A DNA stretch of 64,000 bases from Nocardiopsis sinuspersici (GTDB lineage Bacteria; Actinomycetota; Actinomycetes; Streptosporangiales; Streptosporangiaceae), in NCBI GenBank assembly GCA_008638415.1, contig VWVT01000016.1, forward strand, positions 62,001 through 126,000, read 5' to 3'. Positions within the stretch are counted from its first letter, which is position 1; each line of letters opens with the position of its first letter. The notes under the pieces were generated by a model. It was not told the origin of the DNA. It was given only the letters and a program-made list of their open reading frames with translations, and ran no database searches. Positions 16,095 to 24,184 of this stretch are shown here, piece by piece. The translations under genes and the position numbers were made by a program.

Positions 16095-17129
16095 TCAGGG
16101 GGCCAGGGGCCCGGCCACGAGCAGCCGCATCTCCAGCAGGAGGTCGAGGATCCGGCGGGTGGTGAGTCCGGCCGAGCGCAGCAGCGCCTCGTACTCGCGC
16201 TCGGTGCGTTCGGCGCCGGTGGTCATCACCATCATGTGCGCGTCCAGGACCGCAGAGAGCCAGGACGGGCCGTCGTCGGACAGGACGCGCTCGGCGATGA
16301 GCACCAGCCCGTCGGGGGCCATCGCCTCCCGGCAGTGGCGCAGCACCGCGCGGGCGTCCTCGTCGGACCAGTTGTGCAGGATCCGGCTGAGCAGGTAGAC
16401 GTCGGCGCCCGCGGGCACGCCCCGGAGGAAGTCGCCCTCCACCAGCTCGCACCGCCCGGCGTCGACGAACGCGCCCAGGCGGGTGCGCGCGGCGGCCAGA
16501 GCGGTCGGGCGCTCCACGAGCACGCCGCGCGCCCACGGTGCGCGGTCCAGGACCGTGGCGAGGAGTTCGCCGTCCCCTCCCCCGAGGTCGACGACCACAC
16601 GGGCGCCGGCGAAGTCGTGGACGTCGGGGATCGCCGTGGAGAACCGCCCGCTCGCGGCCATCCCGGCGGTGTAGCGCGCGGCGTCCTCCGGATGGCGCTC
16701 CAGGTGGGTGAACGCGTCGGTGCCGTGGGCGGCATCGAACGCGGGCTCCCCGGTGCGCACGGTGTCGGCCAGGCGCGTCCACGCGGAGGTGAACATGTCG
16801 CTGTCGTAGAGCAGGGCGAGGTCGGCCATCCCCGAGGGGTGGCCGCGGCGCAGGGCGGCCCCGACCCCGGTGGGCCGGTAGCGCCCCTCGTGGCGGTGCA
16901 GGACCCCGACGGCCGCGAGCAGGCGCAGCAGGCGGTCCAGCCGGTCGGGGTGAAGGTTCAGTTCACCGGCGAGGGCGGCGCTGTCGGTGGCGCCGCCGGC
17001 ATCGCCGGCGGCGTTCTCGGCGATGCGGTCGAGCACCCCGAGTTCGACCGCGGTGGCCACCGCCCGGGCGACCCACGGCCCGGTCATGAGCCGTAGGACC
17101 TCGCGCTCGGCGGATCCGTTCCCCGTCAT
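16095..17129 (-). CDS. O-methyltransferase, family 2 type
   Basis: This 344-aa SAM-dependent methyltransferase has an N-terminal winged-helix dimerisation region and the SAM motif VVDLGGGDGE at 179-188. His252 in LHNWSDEDA is the expected catalytic base of plant-type and polyketide-tailoring O-methyltransferases. The start is placed at ATG 17129 because GGAGGTG sits 5-6 nt upstream; the longer frame from 17150 would begin inside the corA-like gene. It lies 11 bp downstream of that gene, so the two are probably co-transcribed despite unrelated roles. No biosynthetic cluster surrounds it, so the small-molecule substrate cannot be inferred. Confidence 0.9.
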   Translation of the reverse strand: MTGNGSAEREVLRLMTGPWVARAVATAVELGVLDRIAENAAGDAGGATDSAALAGELNLHPDRLDRLLRLLAAVGVLHRHEGRYRPTGVGAALRRGHPSGMADLALLYDSDMFTSAWTRLADTVRTGEPAFDAAHGTDAFTHLERHPEDAARYTAGMAASGRFSTAIPDVHDFAGARVVVDLGGGDGELLATVLDRAPWARGVLVERPTALAAARTRLGAFVDAGRCELVEGDFLRGVPAGADVYLLSRILHNWSDEDARAVLRHCREAMAPDGLVLIAERVLSDDGPSWLSAVLDAHMMVMTTGAERTEREYEALLRSAGLTTRRILDLLLEMRLLVAGPLAP

Positions 17130-17140
17130 CGCCACCTCCG

Positions 17141-18310
17141 TCAGAGCCAACCGTTACGACGAAAGACAACGTAGAGGCTCAGGCTCGACAGCGCCATGAG
17201 AACCAGGGACAGCGGCCAACTGAACGCCCAGTGGAAACCGGGCTGGGGGGCAATGTTCATCCCGTACACGGAGGAGATGAGGGTGGGCACGACCAGGATG
17301 CCGCCCCAGGAGGAGACCTTCTTCATCGCCTCGTTCTGCGCCTGGTCGATGAGGGCGCTGTTGACCGTCATGATGTTCTGCAGCAGTTGGCGGAAGCCGT
17401 CGACGCGCTCGCGCACCGCGGCCACGTGGTCGGCGACGTCGCGCAGGCGGTGGTGCATCTCGCCGCGCCTTTCGACGGAGATGTGGAAGGGGAGGGCGGC
17501 GGCGATGCCCTGCCGCCCCTGCGGAGAGGCCCACGGGTCCGGTGTGGCGGAGGTGACCGCGTACCGGTCCGGTCGGCCCCGGGGACGGCCCGGGCGCCGG
17601 GACAGCGGTTCCACCAGTGCGTCCAGGACCGCGCCCAGCGGCTCGACGGCACGTGAGAGGAGGATGACCTCGCGTGCGAGGCGGTAGGTGCGTCGCGACG
17701 CCCCGGAGTCACCGCCGAGGACCTGGGTCTCCACCTCGTCTACGTCGTCCTGGAGTTCGGAGACCACGGGGGCGTAGCCGTCCACGACCAGGTCCAGGAC
17801 GGCGTGGACCACGGCCAGGGTGCCGTGGGCGAGGACGTGTGGCTCGGCCTCCAGGAGGCCGCGGACGGTCTCGAACCCCACATGGTCGGCGTGGCCGATG
17901 GTGACCACGAAGTCGTGCCCGGCGAAGAGGTGGATCTCGTCGACCTCGACGGAGTCTCGCGCGGTGTCGTAGCGGGCCGGGCGCAGCACGAGGAAGAGCA
18001 CGCCCTGGTAGACCTCGGCCTTGGGCCGCTGGTGGGCGACGATGGCGTCCTCCAGCGCCAGTCCGGGCAGGCCGAAGAGGCGGGCGACCTCGGTGAGCTG
18101 GTCCCGGTCGGGACTGGTCATGCTGATCCATGCCATGAGGCCGCTCTCCCCGCCCATGGCGCGGTGGGCCTCGGCGACGGTGTCGGTCTCGCGCTCGCGG
18201 TGTCCGTCGCGGTAGAGGACGGTGCGGACCGGGCCGGGCGGGGCCTGGTCGGGCAGTGCGGCCCTCCGGCGGCCCAGGGCCATGATGCGTTCGGGCGAGG
18301 GGTCGGTCAT
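17141..18310 (-). CDS. corA: CorA-family magnesium/cobalt transporter
   Basis: The product has 389 aa. The large N-terminal cytoplasmic alpha/beta domain (about 1-325) is followed by two C-terminal membrane helices. The universal GMN pore signature is at residues 350-352 in SVYGMN, followed by the loop IAPQPGFHWA and a basic C-terminus. CorA forms a pentameric channel importing Mg2+ or other divalent cations. ATG 18310 has a GGAGGAGG ribosome site. The downstream methyltransferase follows closely. No M-box-like leader was recognised. Confidence 0.93.
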   Translation of the reverse strand: MTDPSPERIMALGRRRAALPDQAPPGPVRTVLYRDGHRERETDTVAEAHRAMGGESGLMAWISMTSPDRDQLTEVARLFGLPGLALEDAIVAHQRPKAEVYQGVLFLVLRPARYDTARDSVEVDEIHLFAGHDFVVTIGHADHVGFETVRGLLEAEPHVLAHGTLAVVHAVLDLVVDGYAPVVSELQDDVDEVETQVLGGDSGASRRTYRLAREVILLSRAVEPLGAVLDALVEPLSRRPGRPRGRPDRYAVTSATPDPWASPQGRQGIAAALPFHISVERRGEMHHRLRDVADHVAAVRERVDGFRQLLQNIMTVNSALIDQAQNEAMKKVSSWGGILVVPTLISSVYGMNIAPQPGFHWAFSWPLSLVLMALSSLSLYVVFRRNGWL

Positions 18311-18404
18311 GCGCGCTGCCTCCTCCGTGGCCGACGGTTACGCCGATCCTGGTGCGGCGGGCGCGCGGGCGCGCGCCGACACGCCAGGGCCGCCCGGAGG
18401 CGTG

Positions 18405-19067
18405 TCAGCCGCGCAGTCCGGAGGCGCGGACGGTGATGTTGAGCCGTCCGTCCAGGCCCAGTTCGGGCGGCGCGGTGCCGGGCCGGGTGCGGGGGACGCC
18501 GTGGTAGGCCATGCGGGAGGGGCCGCCGAAGACGAACAGGTCGCCGCTGCGCAGCTCGACGTCGGTGTGGGGACGGGTGCGGGTCTCGGTGTTGCCGAAG
18601 CGGAACACGCAGGTGTCGCCGAGGCTGAGGGAGACCACGGGTTCGCGGGAGAGCTCGTCGCGGTCCTGGTGCATGCCCATGCGGGCGTCGGCGTCGTAGA
18701 AGTTGACCAGGGCGACGTCGTAGGGATCGGCGCCGGGCGCGGGAGGGGCGCCGTAGGCGTCCGCCACGGCGCGGGCGGCCAGGTCGCCGAGGAGGGCGGG
18801 GAAGGGCTGGACGGGTGTGCCGTCGGGCAGGGTCCGCGTGTAGGAGTAGGGCTGCCAGTGCCATCCGAGACTGGCCATCCGAACGCTCATCACCCCGCCG
18901 CGCGGCATGGTGTGCCGGCGCATCCCGGCGGGTCCGCGCGCCCAGTCGCGGCAGCGCCGGACCAGGTCGGCCTGGGCGGCGGCGGTCAGCCACCCGGGCA
19001 GGTGCACGGCGCCGGGCGCCACCTCCACGGGAGGGCTTCCGAACAGCGCGTCGTCCATGGTGTCCAT
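18405..19067 (-). CDS. alkB: AlkB-like 2-oxoglutarate/Fe(II) dioxygenase
   Basis: This 220-aa protein repairs N-alkylated bases by oxidative demethylation. Iron ligands His133 and Asp135 lie in MHQDRD and His189 in MAYHG; the AlkB signature RxNxTxR is RLNITVR at 208-214, where the arginines hold 2-oxoglutarate. ATG 19067 is used; ATG 19058, three codons later, is an equal candidate. No Ada-type regulator is nearby. The upstream minus-strand gene is separated by terminator-like repeats, so it is probably monocistronic. Confidence 0.92.
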   Translation of the reverse strand: MDTMDDALFGSPPVEVAPGAVHLPGWLTAAAQADLVRRCRDWARGPAGMRRHTMPRGGVMSVRMASLGWHWQPYSYTRTLPDGTPVQPFPALLGDLAARAVADAYGAPPAPGADPYDVALVNFYDADARMGMHQDRDELSREPVVSLSLGDTCVFRFGNTETRTRPHTDVELRSGDLFVFGGPSRMAYHGVPRTRPGTAPPELGLDGRLNITVRASGLRG

Positions 19068-19122
19068 CGTGCCACCGCCGTCGGCGGCGCTCCAGGGCGC
19101 CGGAGCGCAGAGCCGGGAGCGG

Positions 19123-19144
19123 CCTCCGGCGGCGCCGCCGGAGG
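19123..19144. repeat. 22-bp perfect palindrome upstream of alkB
   Basis: Positions 19123-19144 form an uninterrupted 22-bp palindrome (half-site CCTCCGGCGGC). Located about 55 bp upstream of the alkB start, it may be an operator or the cruciform part of the terminator of the gene before it. Confidence 0.5.
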
Positions 19145-19146
19145 AA

Positions 19147-19185
19147 CCCGTCCCGCACGGGCGGCCGGTGCCCGGGCGGGACGGG
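19147..19185 (-). terminator. Hairpin terminator of the Vps62-like gene
   Basis: Perfect 10-bp arms CCCGTCCCGC (19147-19156) and GCGGGACGGG (19176-19185) begin five bases after the minus-strand stop codon at 19190. Confidence 0.6.
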
Positions 19186-19189
19186 CGGG

Positions 19190-20992
19190 TCAGCGGCGCA
19201 GCAGTTCGCGGATGTTCACCACGAGCAGCAGCACCACGATGACGGCGATGGGCACGGTGATGGCGATGCGCCAGTTGACGGCGAAGGCGACCACGACCCC
19301 CACGACGAGCCCGACCACCACCGCGATGACCGCCAGCCCGACGAGGTACTGGACGAACTTGCGGCGGGCGACGGAGTCGACGGCGGCGAAGGCCACGACG
19401 ACGCCGAGCATGGCGTAGAGGGTGTACTGCGGGTCCAGGAGGAACAGCGGCAGGGCGAGCGAGATCAGCAGGAGGGGCGTGCTCAGGGCCACCCACAGGT
19501 GCAGGAAGCGGGTGGAGCGCTGCTGCCCCGAGGAGTAGGGCAGGTGGGGCGCCTTGAGGTGCCCGGTGGGCGAGGGCACCAGCGGCGTGTCGCTGTCCAG
19601 TGCCCGCAGGTGGGACTCGCGCTCGTCGGCGACCAGCACGCGGGTCTCGTAGACCTCGGCCAGTTCCAGCTCCAGGGCGGCGATGCGCTCGGCGTACTCG
19701 CGGGCGCGGGGCTGGGTGTGGGACTCGCGTTCGAGGACCATGCGGGCCGAGTCGAACCGGCGCAACTGGTCGCGGCGGTCGAGGACGTCGGCGTCCAGGG
19801 CGCTCAGGCGCTCGTCCAGGGACCGCACGTGGGAGCGCAGTTCGGCGCGGGCGTCGGCCTCGGTGGGGGCGACCTTCTGCAGGCCCGCCCAGGAGAGCGG
19901 GTCGTCCCAGGAGCGGCGGATGGTGCCGTCGCGTTCGTAGCGGGGCCCGCTGGGCGCGCGCTCGCCCTCGAAGAAGTCCCCGGTGTCGCGTCCCCACAGC
20001 CCGCGGAAGCCCTTGAGCCAGGGGGTCTCGTCGTCGATGAGGACGACGGACCACTCGCGGTCGCCGCCGGGGCCCAGGCGGATGCCGTCGCCGCGCGCGT
20101 AGTCGACGAAGGGGACGCCGATGCCGTGCCGGTTGAGGGCGCTGTCGGCGCGGAGGATCCGGTTGGTGATCCGCCGCCAGAGGCGGATGGGACCGCGCAG
20201 GAAGGCGGGATCGACCTGGATGAGGTAGTCGCCGGGCAGCATCTGGTGCGAGTGGGAGCCCGCGCCGACGTAGACGACGGGGTGGTCCCCGTCCCGGTCC
20301 AGGTCGGGGTCGTCCCAGCTTCGGCGCAGGTCGTCGCCGTTGTACTCGTGTGAGGAGGCGCCCACCCACATGGGGCGGGTGGTGCCGTCGGGGTCCTCCA
20401 CGAGGTAGACGGTGACGCGCTCCCAGTCGGCCTCGTGGTCGTTGACGCCGCCGTAGATGGTCCGCCAGTCGTTCATCGCGTAGAAGAACCAGTACTGGAG
20501 GATGATGTAGCCGCCCTCGCGGGTGACCCGGCCGTAGTAGGTGGCGCCGCCGTTGTCGACGCGTTCCCGGTAGCGGGTCACCGCGGCGAAGGTGACACCG
20601 CCGGGAACGGCGCCGCGGATGAGCAGGGAGAGCTTCATCAGGATGTCCAGGACCCGGCCCAGGACGCCGACGGCGGCCAGCCGGCCGCTCTTGGGAATGA
20701 CGAAGCGGGCCACGCCCCTGTAGCGGCGGGCCTCCTCGCGCAGGGTCTCCTCCTGGACGAAGCGCAGGTGCTTGTGGCGCTCGGGCCACTCCTCCTCGGC
20801 GCGCGAGAGGCGGTCGAGGGTGAGCTCCCCCGCCGGGACGAGCATGCGCTCGCGTTCGCCGGGCTCGTCGACCCACAGGCTGCAGTTGCTCACGTAGGCG
20901 TCCACGTCGGTGGGGAAGAAGAGTTCTCCCTTGGTGCACATGAGCACGGGCTCGTGGGCACGCAGGAGTTCGAGATCAGATTTGGCGGCCAT
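19190..20992 (-). CDS. Vps62-like domain membrane protein
   Basis: The product has 600 aa. The middle (about 160-320) resembles the Vps62/DUF946 family known mainly from fungi and plants: HEADWE at 186-191 and GAGSHSHQ near 240, set in aromatic-rich strands (YWFFYAMNDW). An acidic, Arg-rich coiled-coil stretch follows (about 395-470), then four hydrophobic helices in the last 100 residues. The N-terminal part lacks a signal peptide, so the large domain probably faces the cytoplasm. ATG 20992 starts MAAKSDLELL; GTG 21001 is an alternative. The function is not established in bacteria. Confidence 0.8.
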   Translation of the reverse strand: MAAKSDLELLRAHEPVLMCTKGELFFPTDVDAYVSNCSLWVDEPGERERMLVPAGELTLDRLSRAEEEWPERHKHLRFVQEETLREEARRYRGVARFVIPKSGRLAAVGVLGRVLDILMKLSLLIRGAVPGGVTFAAVTRYRERVDNGGATYYGRVTREGGYIILQYWFFYAMNDWRTIYGGVNDHEADWERVTVYLVEDPDGTTRPMWVGASSHEYNGDDLRRSWDDPDLDRDGDHPVVYVGAGSHSHQMLPGDYLIQVDPAFLRGPIRLWRRITNRILRADSALNRHGIGVPFVDYARGDGIRLGPGGDREWSVVLIDDETPWLKGFRGLWGRDTGDFFEGERAPSGPRYERDGTIRRSWDDPLSWAGLQKVAPTEADARAELRSHVRSLDERLSALDADVLDRRDQLRRFDSARMVLERESHTQPRAREYAERIAALELELAEVYETRVLVADERESHLRALDSDTPLVPSPTGHLKAPHLPYSSGQQRSTRFLHLWVALSTPLLLISLALPLFLLDPQYTLYAMLGVVVAFAAVDSVARRKFVQYLVGLAVIAVVVGLVVGVVVAFAVNWRIAITVPIAVIVVLLLVVNIRELLRR

Positions 20993-21121
20993 GATTCGCA
21001 CCAAGCTAGTGCATGCGAGACGTTCTCCGTGCCGCTGAGGAGGAGTGTCAGCGGTGACGGATGTCGCCTGTGGCACGGGGATCGCAAACGCGGCCCGGTT
21101 CGGCGTTCCGAGCAGGAAACC

Positions 21122-21132
21122 ACTTGCCAAGT
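21122..21132. promoter_or_regulatory. ACTTGCCAAGT palindrome in a divergent promoter region
   Basis: This 11-bp palindrome lies in the 190-bp gap between the Vps62-like gene and the membrane protein/winged-helix pair, with a further CAACTTG copy at about 21158. It is a plausible operator for the winged-helix regulator encoded downstream. Confidence 0.35.
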
Positions 21133-21181
21133 TGGAAAGTGAATGCGATGCTGGCAACAACTTGAGAGAGCGGAGAGTGCT

Positions 21182-21607
21182 ATGCACAGGGACGAGGCGC
21201 TGGACGCGCTGGAGCGGGCCGACACCGTGGGTGCGCGGGCACACGGCCGGGGCCGCTGGTACATGCTGTTCGCGGTGCTGTTCGCGGCCACGACCTTCGC
21301 CCTGACCGTGACGATCGGCCTGTTCCCGTCCACGGTCACGATCTTCACGGCCACGTCTGTGTGCCTGGTGGTCCTGGCCTGCCTGGTCACCTTCGCGCTG
21401 CGCCAGCCCGTACAGCCGCGCGGCTACGGGTGGCTGCACGGAGCGGCGATGCTCGGCTGGGGCACGGTCTACGGCGTCACGCTCTTCGCCGGCTACGCGT
21501 TCTTTCCCGAGGACCCCGTGTGGTGGGTCTCCGGAGCCGCCCTGGGCGCCGTCCCCCCGCTGGTGGCGGGATGGCTGGCGGTGCGCGAGAGCAGGAACAC
21601 CGCGTGA
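21182..21607 (+). CDS. Four-helix membrane protein, unknown
   Basis: This 141-aa protein has a short charged N-terminus (MHRDEALDALERAD) and four hydrophobic segments at about 26-46, 50-70, 82-101 and 110-130. This topology is frequent in small actinobacterial membrane proteins paired with a PadR/MarR-like regulator. ATG 21182 has GGAGAG upstream. It overlaps the next gene by GTGA. The pairing suggests the regulator controls its expression, possibly as a membrane-stress or drug-response unit (inference). Confidence 0.78.
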   Translation: MHRDEALDALERADTVGARAHGRGRWYMLFAVLFAATTFALTVTIGLFPSTVTIFTATSVCLVVLACLVTFALRQPVQPRGYGWLHGAAMLGWGTVYGVTLFAGYAFFPEDPVWWVSGAALGAVPPLVAGWLAVRESRNTA

Positions 21608-21924
21608 ACCACCCCCGCAGCATGCTGGACGAGGTGATCCACTCCCCCGTGCGCTTCTCCGTCGTCGCGGCGCTGGCCGCCGTGGACCGCGCGGAGTTCC
21701 GCTTCGTGCGCGACACCGTGGAGGTCACCGACTCCGCCCTGTCAAAGCAGGTCACGGTCCTGGAGAACGCGGGCTACGTGCGTGTCCACAAGGTCGCGGT
21801 GGGACGGCGCACCCGAACCTCCCTGTCCCTGACCCGGGAGGGCCGGGCGGCCTTCGAACGGCACGTCCGGGCCCTGCGCGACATCGCCTCGGGCGCGCTG
21901 GACGGAGTCCCCGCCGACGAGTGA
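21604..21924 (+). CDS. Winged-helix transcriptional regulator
   Basis: This 106-aa DNA-binding protein contains a winged helix-turn-helix: recognition helix SALSKQVTVLENAGYV, then wing strands VGRRTRTSLSLTREG. It matches the small MarR-like winged-helix family in which the protein is little more than the wHTH and a dimerisation helix. GTG 21604 overlaps the previous stop, so translation is coupled. Likely autoregulatory target: the palindrome at 21122-21132. Confidence 0.88.
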   Translation: MNHPRSMLDEVIHSPVRFSVVAALAAVDRAEFRFVRDTVEVTDSALSKQVTVLENAGYVRVHKVAVGRRTRTSLSLTREGRAAFERHVRALRDIASGALDGVPADE

Positions 21925-21931
21925 CCCCGGC

Positions 21932-22954
21932 TCAGGCCGCCCCCGCCGTCTCCGGCACGGGTTCGGGGGCCGTCCTCCCGGCGGGGTGCTCCCCCGGCGA
22001 CTCGCTCCCACGGAGCCGGACCACGCGCTCGCGCACCCGGTCGGCCCCCAGGTCGTGGTCGGACACGGCGTTCCGGCGCGCCCGGTCGCCCCGGGAGGCG
22101 CCCACCCCGGCGACCACCACCAGGGCCATGCCCGCGACCTGCACCGCGGCGGGCGTCTGGCCGATGACGACCAGCCCCATCACCAGGGCGACCGCCGGTT
22201 CCAGGCTGGAGAAGGTGCCGTAGGCGGTGCGGCTCATCCGCTGCAGGGCCGTCATCTCCAGCAGGAAGGGCACCATCGGGAAGAGCAGCGCGATGAGCAG
22301 GGTGAACAGGATCAGGTCCAGGTCGGGGGCCGCGATCATGGCGGGGGCACCCAGCGGCGCGCTGACCAGGGCTCCGACGGTCATGGTCAGGGCCAGGCCG
22401 TGCACGGCGCCGAAACCGGCGCCCACCCGCTGGGTCAGCACGATGTAGACCACCACGCAGACCGCCCCGGCCAGGGCGAAGGCGATCCCGAGCAGGTCGA
22501 GTTCGCTCTGCCAGGGGCGGGTCAGGCAGAGCACGCCCGCCATGGCGGCGAGGACCCACACGAGTTCCCGGCGGCGCCGCATGGCGGCCACGGCCACCAC
22601 GAGGGTGCCGAGGAACTCGATGGAGGTGGCGGTGCCGAGTTCGATCCGTGCCGTCGCCTCGGAGTAGAACAGCATCATCCCCGCACTCGCTGTGCCCAGG
22701 ATCACCACGGCACCCAGTTCGCGCCACGTCGCCGCGCGTACGGACCGCCACAGGGAGCGACCGCCGAGGGCCAGCAGCAGGATCGCGGCCCAGCTCAGCC
22801 GGAGCCAGGTGACGGTGGCGGGACTGGCCTGGGCGAAGGCGGTGACGGCCAGGGCGCTGCCGGCGTGCAGGGTGAACATGCCGATGAGCAGCATGAGGGG
22901 CGCCGGCATCAAGAAGCGGACACGGCGGTGCAAAGAAGCAGGAAAGCGGATCAC
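21932..22954 (-). CDS. EamA/DMT-family transporter (RhtA-like exporter)
   Basis: The product is about 340 aa with ten hydrophobic helices in two EamA repeats, typical of drug/metabolite or amino-acid exporters (RhtA type). A charged C-terminal tail of about 50 residues is predicted cytoplasmic. The frame is open to GTG 22990, but that codon falls inside the inverted repeat 22983-23007, so GTG 22954 or ATG 22909 is more likely; 22954 is used here. It is divergent from a LysR gene whose operator lies between them, the classic regulator-exporter arrangement. Confidence 0.85.
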   Translation of the reverse strand: MIRFPASLHRRVRFLMPAPLMLLIGMFTLHAGSALAVTAFAQASPATVTWLRLSWAAILLLALGGRSLWRSVRAATWRELGAVVILGTASAGMMLFYSEATARIELGTATSIEFLGTLVVAVAAMRRRRELVWVLAAMAGVLCLTRPWQSELDLLGIAFALAGAVCVVVYIVLTQRVGAGFGAVHGLALTMTVGALVSAPLGAPAMIAAPDLDLILFTLLIALLFPMVPFLLEMTALQRMSRTAYGTFSSLEPAVALVMGLVVIGQTPAAVQVAGMALVVVAGVGASRGDRARRNAVSDHDLGADRVRERVVRLRGSESPGEHPAGRTAPEPVPETAGAA

Positions 22955-22982
22955 CCGACCATTGGACCCATCCAGTTTGTTT

Positions 22983-23007
22983 CTGTCCACGGACTGTTGG
23001 TGGACAG
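22983..23007. promoter_or_regulatory. LysR-type operator between exporter and regulator
   Basis: Perfect 8-bp arms CTGTCCAC (22983-22990) and GTGGACAG (23000-23007) are separated by 9 bp, in the divergent promoter of the EamA exporter and LysR gene. A TAGTTT -10 box at 23014-23019 leads directly to the LysR ATG. Confidence 0.75.
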
Positions 23008-23025
23008 ACCGTGTAGTTTTGGCGG

Positions 23026-23952
23026 ATGGATTTCACCCGGTTGCGCCTGCTCGTCGAACTGGAGCGCCTGGGCACGATGGCGGCCGTGTCCGAGGTCACG
23101 GGGATGAGCACCTCGGCGATCTCCAAGCACTTCGCCGTCCTGGAGCGGGAGGCCGGCGTCCCGCTGCTGGCGCCCGACGGGCGGCGGGTGCGCCTCACCC
23201 CGGCCGGGCGGCGGCTGGCCGAGCACGCGGTGGACATCCTGGCCCGTGTGGAGACGGCGAGGGCGGAGTTCGACGGCGAGGGCGAGCCGGTCGGCCGCGT
23301 CGACCTGGTGATGTACACCACCGCGGCGCCCCTGGTGCTGCCCGCGCTGCGCCGTCTGCGGCGCGACCACCCGGGGATCGAGGTCCACCTGACCGAACAC
23401 GAGTCCGAGCAGGCGCTGGACCTCCTCCAGGACGGGGAGGCGGACCTGGGGGTCGTGTACCAGTACAGCCTCCTTCCCCGGGTTTTCCCGGGGACCCTGA
23501 CGGTGCGTCCGATCGGGAGCGAGGACCTGCTGCTCGTCCAGCCCTCCGAGGGCGCCGACAGCCGCACCCTGACGCGGCGCCGGCTGCGCGACCTGGCCGG
23601 CGCCGCGTGGATGGCCAGCCCCTACCGGGGCGACGAGGAGGCGCTCGTACAGCGCATGTGCGCCGAAGCCGGGTTCACCCCGCGGATCGTGCACCGCATC
23701 GACAACCTGGACCTGTTCGAGGAGCTGGCCGCCGACGGCGTGGGCGTGGGGGTCGTGCCCCGGCTGTCGGCGGTGACCCGGCGCGGGGTCGCGCACGCGC
23801 CCCTGGGCGAGCTCGGCGGAGTACGGCGGGTGTACCTGGCGGGCCGCACCGGCGGCTGGGCGTGGAAGCCGATCCGGGTGGTGGCCCGGTACCTGCACCA
23901 GTCGGCCCAGAGCGTGCTGAACGACGTGCCGCCGCTGCCCGAGTCCTCCTAG
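23026..23952 (+). CDS. LysR-family regulator 1
   Basis: This 308-aa regulator has an N-terminal winged HTH (residues 1-60, GMSTSAISKHFAVLEREAGVPLL) and a LysR substrate-binding domain. The -10 TAGTTT ends 6 nt before ATG 23026, so the transcript is probably leaderless. The neighbouring divergent EamA transporter is the likely target. The TAG stop lies in the CTAG that forms the left end of the MITE-like element, so the native C-terminus may have been altered when the element inserted. Confidence 0.92.
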   Translation: MDFTRLRLLVELERLGTMAAVSEVTGMSTSAISKHFAVLEREAGVPLLAPDGRRVRLTPAGRRLAEHAVDILARVETARAEFDGEGEPVGRVDLVMYTTAAPLVLPALRRLRRDHPGIEVHLTEHESEQALDLLQDGEADLGVVYQYSLLPRVFPGTLTVRPIGSEDLLLVQPSEGADSRTLTRRRLRDLAGAAWMASPYRGDEEALVQRMCAEAGFTPRIVHRIDNLDLFEELAADGVGVGVVPRLSAVTRRGVAHAPLGELGGVRRVYLAGRTGGWAWKPIRVVARYLHQSAQSVLNDVPPLPESS

Positions 23953-24169
23953 GGCGTGTGTGGTGGGTGCCGCCCGTCGTTTGGAGGGTGCTGCGCGCGA
24001 AGCGCGACCGTTGAGGGCGGTGGGAGGGAGACGGGCGGGCGTATCCGGTGGTGGCCTCGCAAGGCCGAAGAAGGAAGCATCCTGGTTTGGCTGTTGACTG
24101 ATGAGAACGCAGCGAGGGTGCCGCTGGGGCGTCGCGCAGCAGGGTGAGTATCCGCCATACACGCCCTAG
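23949..24169. mobile_element. MITE-like element with terminal inverted repeats
   Basis: A 221-bp element sits between two convergent LysR genes. The left end CTAGGGCGTGTGTGG and right end (reverse) CTAGGGCGTGTATGG match at 18 of the outer 22 positions. Both ends read CTAG, the YTAR-type target used by IS5/IS427-group elements, so it is probably a non-autonomous derivative of such an IS. It contains no transposase. Internal sequence is less GC-rich than its neighbours. Confidence 0.7.
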
Positions 24170-24184
24170 CGGCCGACGCCGGCG

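Noticed and set aside
18405..20939. Apparent fusion of AlkB with an 844-residue frame
   Set aside because: The extension is a shifted reading of the Vps62-like gene; AlkB has its own start at 19067.
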